A DNA stretch of 64,000 nucleotides from Puniceicoccaceae bacterium (GTDB lineage Bacteria; Verrucomicrobiota; Verrucomicrobiia; Opitutales; JAFGAQ01), in the NCBI GenBank assembly GCA_028285755.1, contig JANQOQ010000008.1:961399-1025398 (forward strand). The letters are read 5' to 3'. The translations under genes were made by a program, and so were the position numbers. The notes under the pieces were generated by a model, which searched no databases, was not told the DNA's origin, and was given only the letters and a program-made list of their open reading frames with translations. Below, piece by piece: positions 53,653 through 62,095 of the stretch. Position 1 is the stretch's first letter, and every line of letters starts with the position of its first letter.

Positions 53653-54669
53653 CTATCGCCAATCGGACTCATTGAATACGCGAATGGCCGCTTCGTTGAG
53701 ATCACCCAATACTCCGAGGTAAAGTGGATCTACCTTAAACTCACCCCAGGACTTTTGAAGCTCTGACCACTCTACACCCTTCGCAACCGGATATTCATGA
53801 GTAGCTGCCGGGAAAGTGGCTTGGGCCCCATCGGAGATTAGAAATTCAAGGAATTTTACGGCATTTTCTTTGTTCTTTGAGGATTTGGTAATCCCTGCAC
53901 CGCTTACATTGACATGGGTGCCACGCCTCTCCTGATTCGGAAAAAAGATGGCTAAAGATTCTCCCACACTGCGGTCTTTGGGATCCGTGGAATTTAAAAG
54001 CAACCCGAGATAATAAGTGTTCACGATCGCAACATCTCCGAGCCCTGCTGCGACTGCACGCATTTGATCCCGGTCACTGCCCTGAGGTGGACGCGCCATA
54101 TTATCGCTGATTGCATTGGCCCAATCACGTGCTCCAATAACTCCATGCTCTGCTATAATGGAGGCCATGAGGGACTGGTTGTATATGTTCGAAGATGAAC
54201 GGACCAGAATACGTCCACGCCATTCAGCGTTGGCGAGTGCTTCATAGCTTTCCAATTCATCCGCGCTAACACGTTCTTTCGCGTAAGCCAATATGCGGGC
54301 TCGCATTGAAAAGCCGAACCAATGCCCCTCGGGATCGCGGAAGGAAACTGGAATGCGCTGCTTGAGCAAATCAGAGTCTAATGGTTGCAGCAGTCCAGCC
54401 GTTTTGGCACGTTCCAGACGTCCGGCATCGACAGTCATAAACATATCTGCTGGAGAGTTATCGCCTTCGGCACTCAACCGCTCAATGAGCTCGTCCGCCC
54501 CCGCCTGAACGACATTTACCTTGATGCCCGTTTTTTCTGTAAATTGAGCGATCAATGCTTTATCAGAATCGTAGTGACGCTGAGTGTAGAGCGTAATTTC
54601 GTTAGCATTAGCAAAACTCCCGATCAAGAGTGAAAAAGAAAAAAATAATACTATTAACTGCCTTATCAT
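53653..54669 (-). CDS. fbpA: Ferric-iron ABC transporter substrate-binding protein
   Basis: 338 residues with a signal peptide (cleavage near ANA-NEIT). The family pattern ITLYTQRHYDSDKALIAQFTEKTGIKVNVVQ and the late double Tyr in NTYYLGLLL match Fe3+-binding FbpA-type proteins; the Tyr pair binds iron. It delivers periplasmic Fe3+ to FbpBC. Upstream are a Fur-like site and the paired 21-bp-spaced repeats. Confidence 0.93.
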   Translation of the reverse strand: MIRQLIVLFFSFSLLIGSFANANEITLYTQRHYDSDKALIAQFTEKTGIKVNVVQAGADELIERLSAEGDNSPADMFMTVDAGRLERAKTAGLLQPLDSDLLKQRIPVSFRDPEGHWFGFSMRARILAYAKERVSADELESYEALANAEWRGRILVRSSSNIYNQSLMASIIAEHGVIGARDWANAISDNMARPPQGSDRDQMRAVAAGLGDVAIVNTYYLGLLLNSTDPKDRSVGESLAIFFPNQERRGTHVNVSGAGITKSSKNKENAVKFLEFLISDGAQATFPAATHEYPVAKGVEWSELQKSWGEFKVDPLYLGVLGDLNEAAIRVFNESDWR

Positions 54670-54710
54670 ATTTGTAGTGGTTTGAATGATTTACCACCAC
54701 CTTATTAATA

Positions 54711-54727
54711 TTGAGACTCTTTTTCAA
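54711..54727 (-). promoter_or_regulatory. Putative Fur-type operator upstream of fbpA
   Basis: On the minus strand TTGAAAAAGAGTCTCAA resembles the motif of the TonB receptor and exbB promoters (TTGAAAATGAGACTGAG) and is itself a partial palindrome (TTGA...TCAA). It lies 41 bp before fbpA, next to the paired repeats. Confidence 0.45.
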
Positions 54728-54762
54728 CTCCATGAGGGATTTTAGAAACCCCTAGCGGGATT
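54728..54762 (-). promoter_or_regulatory. Paired direct-repeat operator upstream of fbpA
   Basis: On the plus strand CTCCATGAGGGATT (54728-54741) and CCCCTAGCGGGATT (54749-54762) repeat with their GGGATT cores 21 bp apart. Spacing, orientation relative to the gene and core are the same as at 50977-51011. The nearest copy is 58 bp before the fbpA start. Confidence 0.65.
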
Positions 54763-54937
54763 AGTAATTATGAGTGGAGCTAAACGTGGCTATGACAAAT
54801 TTAACATTCGACACTAGTCCTCTAGCCGGCACATTTGTTTTTAGCCTGAAATTACTGAATGCTTTGTTACATAAATACCTATTTTTGAGTCATAGCTATT
54901 AGTATAACTAAGCGAATTTGTTTATAATGGGATAATT

Positions 54938-56353
54938 ATGGTATCTGTTCTCAAAAATAGTATTATCCGAGTATATGTAGGTTTTTGGTTATTACACCTC
55001 ATTTTTCGAACGTTTGGTTCTGCAGAACTATTACCCAATATCGTTTTTATAATGGCGGACGATTTGGGTTATGGAGATGTGGGTTTCAACGGACAGGATA
55101 AAATAAAAACTCCATATTTGGATAAAATGGCGGAAGAAGGTATGGTATTTACCCAGCACTATTCAGGGTCCACGGTATGCATGCCATCGCGATGTGCCTT
55201 ACTTACCGGTAGGCACATGGGTAGAGCAACGATTCGGGGTAATCCGCGCTGGACAGCTACTGGGGTTGCGATAGATCTTGGATCAGAGGATGTGACTATT
55301 GCCGATGAGTTAGATCGTGCGGGTTACTTTTCGGGCATTATTGGAAAATGGGGTCTCGCCGAAGCCAGTGATACAGGTATGCCGCTCGAGCAGGGTTTTG
55401 ACTATTTCTTCGGGTATCGCAAGCATCGGGACGCTCACCACTATTACTGGCCTGACCTTTGGGAAAACTCAGAGCCCTTTCACTTGGAAGGAAACGATTA
55501 CTACAACAAAAAGGGAATCTATACCCATGATCTTTTTGAAGAAAAGGCCATCGATTTTATTTCAAATCAGAAAGAGCGACCTTTCTTTCTCTATCTGGCG
55601 CTGACAATCCCTCATTATGAGTTAACAGTGCCTGAAGAAGAAAAGGAGATGTATGCAGAATTAGGCTGGCCAGAACGCCCCATGAAAGCTGCACATTATC
55701 GTCACGATCCTGAAGGGAATGTAAGCTACGCTGCTATGGTTACTCGGATGGATCGAAGTATCGGCAATATCCTTAAACACTTGGATGGATTGGGAATTGC
55801 TGAGAATACCCTCATTATTTTTACATCCGACAATGGCCCAGAGTATGAGAAACAAGATCGCTTTTTCAATAGCAATGGGAATTTACGAGGTGGTAAACGA
55901 GATTTGTATGAAGGCGGTATTCGGGTGCCGTTTGTAGCCTATTGGCCTAGCAAGATCAAAGCAGCTAAGCGAAGTGATCACGTTTCAGCTTTTGATGATG
56001 TTTTACCCACTTTCTGTGAGCTTGCTGGAATAGAACCAAGTTCGGAGATAACGGGTATTTCGTTTTTGCCCACGCTAATGGGAGATTCTAAAAATCAGGA
56101 ACTGCGTGAATATTTGTATTGGGAGTTTAATGAGAGGCAGGGTCCGATTCAGGCGATCCGCATGGGTCAGTGGAAAGGTGTGCGTTTTGCAGGAAAACCT
56201 CTTGAACTCTATAACTTAGAACAAGATGTTTCAGAAACTAATGATGTTTCTGACGATTATCCCTACGTGGTTGCTCAAATATTGAAAAAAATGAATATCG
56301 CCCGAAGCGAAGATCCAAACTTTACACTTACTAAAAGAGAGATTTCGAGATGA
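54938..56353 (+). CDS. Sulfatase (S1 family, arylsulfatase type)
   Basis: 471 residues. An N-terminal signal peptide is followed by NIVFIMADDLGYGDVG (metal DD pair at 41-42), the formylglycine motif CMPSR with Cys81, LTGRHMGR, GKWGL, and FTSDNGPE. The Cys must be oxidised by a formylglycine-generating enzyme, not present in the window. It removes sulfate esters from a substrate in the periplasm or outside. It overlaps the next sulfatase by 4 bp and lies beside a hybrid regulator and a TonB receptor, which points to a sulfated polysaccharide. Confidence 0.95.
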   Translation: MVSVLKNSIIRVYVGFWLLHLIFRTFGSAELLPNIVFIMADDLGYGDVGFNGQDKIKTPYLDKMAEEGMVFTQHYSGSTVCMPSRCALLTGRHMGRATIRGNPRWTATGVAIDLGSEDVTIADELDRAGYFSGIIGKWGLAEASDTGMPLEQGFDYFFGYRKHRDAHHYYWPDLWENSEPFHLEGNDYYNKKGIYTHDLFEEKAIDFISNQKERPFFLYLALTIPHYELTVPEEEKEMYAELGWPERPMKAAHYRHDPEGNVSYAAMVTRMDRSIGNILKHLDGLGIAENTLIIFTSDNGPEYEKQDRFFNSNGNLRGGKRDLYEGGIRVPFVAYWPSKIKAAKRSDHVSAFDDVLPTFCELAGIEPSSEITGISFLPTLMGDSKNQELREYLYWEFNERQGPIQAIRMGQWKGVRFAGKPLELYNLEQDVSETNDVSDDYPYVVAQILKKMNIARSEDPNFTLTKREISR

Positions 56354-57903
56354 GAGTTCGAATATCAGCACTAATTAAAGCATTCATATTAGGTTTGCTC
56401 AGCTATGATGGTTTATCGGCAAAACAACCCAATATCATCGTCATTATGGCGGATGATCTGGGTTACGCGGATATGAGCTTTCTTGTGCATGCACCTGCTG
56501 ATGTGCAAACACCGGGTATCGATCAGTTAGCCGCAGAGGGTTTTTATTTTACGAATGCCTATTCCACTTCGCCTATATGCAGTCCCTCTCGAGTGGGGTT
56601 TATGACCGGTCGGTATCAGCAGCGTTGGGGTAATTATTGGTATGGGGAAGGTGGGTTGCCTTGGGATGAAAAAACGATCGCTCAATATTTGAAGGAGCTG
56701 GGCTATTACACTATGAAAATCGGCAAGGTACATACAAACAGAGGTCCGGCTGAACATCCGTTAGATCATGGCTTTGATGAGTTTTTAGGCTTTATTCATC
56801 ATACTCATGATTTTACTCGATTGAGCCATAGAGATGTCGAAGCCTACGAAGAGCGCCTAAAAGGGAGTGCTCGATCAGCAACTATCGGACCATTAATCCG
56901 AGGACGTGATGAGTCAGCATCCTATGAAAAAGGGTTTACGACGCGTATTTTCACTGAAGAGGCGGTTGATTACATTAATCGTGAGCATAGCCAGCCTTTC
57001 TATCTCCAGCTCGAGCATAATGCTGTGCATATGCCTACGTACGTTACAGATCCGTACTACGATCAAAAAGTGGGATTGGGGCACAGTCCATGGAATCGTG
57101 ATGCAGAGGATTGGCATTTTCCATACTGGGACCCTGCTAAGGAGACTTGGCAGCAATGGCATAGTAAATGGGGCCATCTTGGTGCAGTAGATACTCTTGG
57201 TCGTAAGCGCTACCTCTCTCACTTGGCAGCATTGGATGATAGTGTATCTGCCATCTTGCGCGCTCTTGCAGAGAAAGGGATAGAAGATAAGACAATACTC
57301 GTGTTCCTGTCTGATAATGGAGGTACGATCAATACATATTCGAATAATTACCCTCTGAGCGGCTATAAGTTTATGTTTGGAGAGGGAGGTATTCGTATAC
57401 CGATTATTATCAAGATACCTGAGGCAGAAGCTGTTGGTCGTTCATTTTCTCAGCTGGCGTCTGCTATGGATATATTGCCGACACTGGTGCAACTCGCGGG
57501 TGGAGAAATCGCGGATAATCTGGATGGAAAGAGTTTATTGCCATTGATAGAGGGTAAAGAGCCGGTAAACCACAAGCAGCTGTTTTGGGATAAGGGCCGG
57601 GATGATAGCTGGGTGGTGCGTAAAGGAGACTGGAAGCTAGCTCATAAGGCTGGTTGGATACATTTAAACTATGCACTTGATGTAGAAGGTATAGCTAAGC
57701 GTGCGCCAGACTATGCTTACCCTGATGGCATTCTTCTATTCAACCTTGAGCATGATATTGCTGAACAAGAAAACCTCTTTGATATACACCCCGAGAAGGT
57801 GAAAGAATTAACAAAAGCTTATCAGACTTGGCGAAAGCAAATGTCCAGACCACTCGGTAGGAGTGAATTACCTCAATTTACAAGCGATATCACTTTGGAA
57901 TAA
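56350..57903 (+). CDS. Sulfatase (S1 family), second copy
   Basis: 517 residues, a different subtype from the preceding one. Signal peptide, NIIVIMADDLGYADMS (DD at 35-36), CSPSR with Cys77, MTGRYQQRWG, and LSDNGG near residue 320. Its start codon overlaps the stop of the first sulfatase (ATGA), so the two are translationally coupled and likely act on the same glycan in sequence. It ends 7 bp before the convergent hybrid regulator. Confidence 0.95.
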   Translation: MRVRISALIKAFILGLLSYDGLSAKQPNIIVIMADDLGYADMSFLVHAPADVQTPGIDQLAAEGFYFTNAYSTSPICSPSRVGFMTGRYQQRWGNYWYGEGGLPWDEKTIAQYLKELGYYTMKIGKVHTNRGPAEHPLDHGFDEFLGFIHHTHDFTRLSHRDVEAYEERLKGSARSATIGPLIRGRDESASYEKGFTTRIFTEEAVDYINREHSQPFYLQLEHNAVHMPTYVTDPYYDQKVGLGHSPWNRDAEDWHFPYWDPAKETWQQWHSKWGHLGAVDTLGRKRYLSHLAALDDSVSAILRALAEKGIEDKTILVFLSDNGGTINTYSNNYPLSGYKFMFGEGGIRIPIIIKIPEAEAVGRSFSQLASAMDILPTLVQLAGGEIADNLDGKSLLPLIEGKEPVNHKQLFWDKGRDDSWVVRKGDWKLAHKAGWIHLNYALDVEGIAKRAPDYAYPDGILLFNLEHDIAEQENLFDIHPEKVKELTKAYQTWRKQMSRPLGRSELPQFTSDITLE

Positions 57904-57910
57904 CGTTCTT

Positions 57911-60900
57911 TCATGAAGTCGTGGTGCCTTCCCTGAATTCTGTGGGAGTGACTCCGTATTCGTTTTTGAAGCACGTGCCAAAATAACTGACTTCGTTAAA
58001 ACCGACCGAGAAGGAAATCTCTGAAATCGTTAACTCTGTATGTATAAGCATTTCTTTTGCACGTTTAAGTCTTACGTTCCGTATGAAAACGCGTGGTGCA
58101 CTTCCCGTGGTAGCTTTGATCTTTCGATAGAGTGTCATACGACTCATGTTCAAATCTTTTGCCAAGTGTACTACATCATAATCTATGTTATCAATTTGAG
58201 CATCGACGGATTCCACCGCTTTTACAATAAAGGATCCTGTTATTTTATCATAAACGGGCGGCTTGGAAGTCTTTTGTAAGGTGTCAAACTGTTCCTGGAA
58301 ATACCCCCAAAGTGCTTTTTGCGCGTTCAGCAAATTATTTATTTTTCGAATAAGCAGCTGAGTGTTTACCGGTTTGGTAATATAATCATCAGCTCCCGAA
58401 TCTAGACCCTCGAGCTCATGAGATTCGGATTTTAATGCGGTCAATATGATAACAGGTATATGGCTCGTATCTACCTCTCGCTTGAGTTTGCGGGTTAGTT
58501 CCAAGCCACCCATTTCGGGCATGCGAATATCGCTTATAATCACATTGGGAATGGTTGCTTGTGCACACTTCCAGCCAGATTTGCCATTATCAGCTGAATG
58601 AATGATGTAGTGCTCGGAAAGTTCGTTTGTCAGGTATTGGCGGATATCGGAGTTATCTTCGACTATTAGGACAGAGACTTCCTCCTCAGAAATGGTCTTT
58701 GATGAGCTGGTTAGATTACTCTTAGGTTGAATTTTCCTATTTTCAGCTTTGTTTTCTTTTACTGCCTCTGTTGGTATCAATACATTAAAGCGAGAACCTG
58801 GGTAGTCGGCGTGATTTCTCACTGGGCTTTCAAGTTCTATTTTACCGCGCATTGAATGGATGATACTCTGAGTGAGAGCAAGCCCCAAACCTGTACCGTT
58901 TGTGTTATCTGAAGAATTATGCCTGATGCGGTAAAAGGGATCGAATATCCTCTTGGCTTTTTCTTTGGTGATACCCAGACCTTGATCCTCCACCATAATC
59001 AGTATTGAATTCTCATCGTCGCGTTGAATGAGCTCGAGTTTGATCTTTATGATGCTATTTCTCGGAGAGTATTTGATAGCATTAACCAGAAGATTATCAA
59101 AAACTTTTTGCAGATTTGCCTCATCATATCTTACATAATTCAACATGCTGTCGCTCATAAAGCGGATTTCCTGGTTTTTTTGATCTGCAAGTGGTCGATC
59201 AGAATCAATGAGCTGCTGAATAAAGGTGTTTAGGTTAGCAGCCTTATATTCAATCAGTAGCTTTCCAGCTTGCACCTGTCGGAAGTCCAGAATCTCATCC
59301 ACAAGGTGCTTCATTTTTTCTGCATTACGATAGGCAAGTTCTATATTCTGCTTTTCTTGGGGTTGTTTACTTTTCTCCAGTAGGCTTCTAAGAGGTCCAA
59401 GAATTACCATTAGGGGGGTTCGAAGCTCGTGGGAAATGTTGGTGAAAAACTGAAGCTTGAGGGTTTCCAACTCCAGAATATGGCGGATGCGCATTCTCAT
59501 AATCCAATAACCCATTGCAGTAATTGTAAGGAAAATGGTTGCCATACTTACAATGAACCAGGGGCGCTTCCACAAATATGGAATAATGGTAAATTCTGCA
59601 ATTGCGTATTCTACACTCTCATTGCCGGCAAGATCACGGGCTTTGATCGAAAGCTGATATTTGCCGGGTGTTAGAGCAGGCAGTAGCACCTCTGTAGCGG
59701 TCGAGTAGAGAGACCAGTCTTGCTGGTTAAGGCGATAGGCGTACTCCAATTTTGATTGAGGTGTTTTAGACCAGAGATCTTTGCCTGACCATTGGAAATA
59801 CACATTTCCAGGTTCCTGAATTTGTTCCTCATAGCTTGAAAGTTGGACGATGGGGGCGTCCGAATCGGGAATATAATGCGTCGTTCGAATGTTGTGTTTA
59901 ACGGGTTTTGTATGCAAACCTTCTGAATCTCTAAAGTACCACTCTCTCGAAGCCTGATTGATCCAAAGATCATTAGTTTGCGAAACTTTTATTTCCCCAG
60001 ATTCACGGTTCATGCGAATATGGTTATTGATTGGATTGGATGACCAGGATTCGCCATCGAATCGGTAAATACCACTATCCGTACCGGCTAGGATATGCCC
60101 CTGTTGTGTAGGGTCTATGGTAAGGCAAACAACGTAATTAGAGCTTAGGCCAGAATTCTGATTGTTATGGAGAGTCCAATTACCGTCTTGATAACGGTAT
60201 ACACCAATACCCCACTGAGCGACCCATAGGGTATCTTCGGCATCTGCAAGGATATACTCAGTCCATTGGCTTTCAAACGCGCTCACATATTTTACATCAG
60301 ATGATTCGACCTGTTGAGTTCGATTTAGAGACGGTCCACCAAACCACAGATACCCCCCCGCTTTTTCAATGCCAACGATTCGATTAGGGAAATTCTTGCC
60401 ATATATATGTTTGATAGCGTATCCATCTCTACGTGGTGTAAATGCAACAATACCCCCATTGCTCGTACCGAGTTCCTGAGGTGGGTCCCCGCAACCAAAG
60501 AGTATAGTACCATTTTCGTCCTCCCATACTGATAAATAGCTGATCCGGCGACCTAATTGTGGAAAGGTGTGCCTGTACCATTGTGCTCCATCAAAATAGC
60601 AGATAGTTGCATGGTCTTGATGGCTGCCTGCGATCCACAGGTAATCGTTTTGTGAAGTATGTATGACTCCCGGATATTCGATCTTCGGATATTTAAGCTT
60701 TTTCCAGCTACCAGTGTTATCTCGAAAAATTATGTCATTTGAATCGGATATAAACCAATCGATTTTATTCGCATCCGTACTTTGGTAGATTAATCCCGGA
60801 TAAGTAATCCATGGAGTATTGTGTGTTCCTATCTCAAAGACACTTTGTCTGCGACCGCCTAAAATGATGGCACCGGAGTTTCGTTTGAAAGCAAATGGAT

Positions 60901-61852
60901 AGGTATTTGGGATTTTGTATTCAGGAAATTCGAGAACTTGCCAATTAGATCCATTACGATAAACCAAAGCACGGTTCAACAAAACGAGAAGCTGTTCCTC
61001 ATCTCCATGTAGTATAGATACTGGAGGATTATTTGAACCTGTTAATCCTACTAAATTTATGGATTTCCAAATATTCTCATCAGCAATGTATTGATGCAAT
61101 TGTCCATCCGGAACGATTTTCAAGCAGTATACATCCCCGGAATCCACCTCAAACAATAAAGGCTGATAATTTTGATGAAGGCCTCCAAGAATGTATGATT
61201 CCAACTGATTCTCAAGGGGAACATTTAGTCCATCCAGAAAGCCTTTGAATATACGACCACTTTTCGAATCGCTGAACCATAATTGATTGCTCTTATCTAG
61301 CAACAAACTCGATATCCAATAATTTGAGTAGTGGGTTCCGACGACTTTATGATTAACCACTTTTAGTAGTCCTTTGGAAGTTCCAATGAGAAGTGTGTCC
61401 GGGCTGAGTTTTACGAATTTGTTTCCATAATTATTTGTGGAATGCTCCGCTTCCGAAATAATTTTCCAGCCATCTTGAGTATATAGGTAGACCCCGCTGG
61501 AAGTATGAATATAGACGACATTATCCGAGAATGCTTTTACAGATTTCGGGAATGACTCCTTCCAATTCTCAGGATAAGGGTGCTTTTCTATGCTCAAGCC
61601 ATCATAGCGAATGAGCCCGTTCATATTCGCAAACCACAGTGATTGATCGGGTGCTTCATCACCGCATATGACAATCTGGTTTTCGAGAGCGTCCAATAAG
61701 TGCCAGTTTGCCAAATTTGTGAAATTTGCAGGATTTTGAGGAACGAAAACTTCATATTCAAAAGAGCTGCTCTCGACGAGAGACACGAAGCAACCTGCAC
61801 ACATTGCCATGGTGCCTGTGGTTCGTAACAGATAGTCTCTAAGGCTGCTCAT
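57911..61852 (-). CDS. Hybrid two-component system protein (sensor kinase/response regulator/AraC)
   Basis: 1313 residues, all parts of a two-component system in one chain. A signal sequence is followed by a periplasmic beta-propeller made of about 14 short repeats (about 40-650, LWF/LWV...G.Y.Y.. units) and a Y_Y_Y domain (about 697-757). One membrane helix spans about 765-785. The histidine kinase has NISHELRTPL (His808), N-box NLLVNAIKYS and GTGLGLAL. The receiver has phospho-acceptor Asp1108 (VIISDIRMPEMGG) and Lys1160. An AraC-type HTH covers about 1215-1305. This is the HTCS design known from Bacteroides, where the periplasmic part binds oligosaccharides and switches on a polysaccharide locus. 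Neighbours (two sulfatases, a TonB receptor) fit. Confidence 0.95.
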   Translation of the reverse strand: MSSLRDYLLRTTGTMAMCAGCFVSLVESSSFEYEVFVPQNPANFTNLANWHLLDALENQIVICGDEAPDQSLWFANMNGLIRYDGLSIEKHPYPENWKESFPKSVKAFSDNVVYIHTSSGVYLYTQDGWKIISEAEHSTNNYGNKFVKLSPDTLLIGTSKGLLKVVNHKVVGTHYSNYWISSLLLDKSNQLWFSDSKSGRIFKGFLDGLNVPLENQLESYILGGLHQNYQPLLFEVDSGDVYCLKIVPDGQLHQYIADENIWKSINLVGLTGSNNPPVSILHGDEEQLLVLLNRALVYRNGSNWQVLEFPEYKIPNTYPFAFKRNSGAIILGGRRQSVFEIGTHNTPWITYPGLIYQSTDANKIDWFISDSNDIIFRDNTGSWKKLKYPKIEYPGVIHTSQNDYLWIAGSHQDHATICYFDGAQWYRHTFPQLGRRISYLSVWEDENGTILFGCGDPPQELGTSNGGIVAFTPRRDGYAIKHIYGKNFPNRIVGIEKAGGYLWFGGPSLNRTQQVESSDVKYVSAFESQWTEYILADAEDTLWVAQWGIGVYRYQDGNWTLHNNQNSGLSSNYVVCLTIDPTQQGHILAGTDSGIYRFDGESWSSNPINNHIRMNRESGEIKVSQTNDLWINQASREWYFRDSEGLHTKPVKHNIRTTHYIPDSDAPIVQLSSYEEQIQEPGNVYFQWSGKDLWSKTPQSKLEYAYRLNQQDWSLYSTATEVLLPALTPGKYQLSIKARDLAGNESVEYAIAEFTIIPYLWKRPWFIVSMATIFLTITAMGYWIMRMRIRHILELETLKLQFFTNISHELRTPLMVILGPLRSLLEKSKQPQEKQNIELAYRNAEKMKHLVDEILDFRQVQAGKLLIEYKAANLNTFIQQLIDSDRPLADQKNQEIRFMSDSMLNYVRYDEANLQKVFDNLLVNAIKYSPRNSIIKIKLELIQRDDENSILIMVEDQGLGITKEKAKRIFDPFYRIRHNSSDNTNGTGLGLALTQSIIHSMRGKIELESPVRNHADYPGSRFNVLIPTEAVKENKAENRKIQPKSNLTSSSKTISEEEVSVLIVEDNSDIRQYLTNELSEHYIIHSADNGKSGWKCAQATIPNVIISDIRMPEMGGLELTRKLKREVDTSHIPVIILTALKSESHELEGLDSGADDYITKPVNTQLLIRKINNLLNAQKALWGYFQEQFDTLQKTSKPPVYDKITGSFIVKAVESVDAQIDNIDYDVVHLAKDLNMSRMTLYRKIKATTGSAPRVFIRNVRLKRAKEMLIHTELTISEISFSVGFNEVSYFGTCFKNEYGVTPTEFREGTTTS

Positions 61853-62095
61853 TCTTACTACATATTGTTCTGACTTCTAAGCTATATGAGTATTAGTAGA
61901 CCTTACTGTTCAATGAGATATGATGCTCTGATGTATTGTTGATACATATTGTTACATAATTGATAACCACACCTCTAGGTTTACGGTATACTTACTATTT
62001 CATTCTAAAGACTGAAATTACTGCGGCAGCAGATTTCCGTTCTCAAAACTCTTAACTACGCATACAGAGAATAGATGCGTGAAACCCAAATAGCA

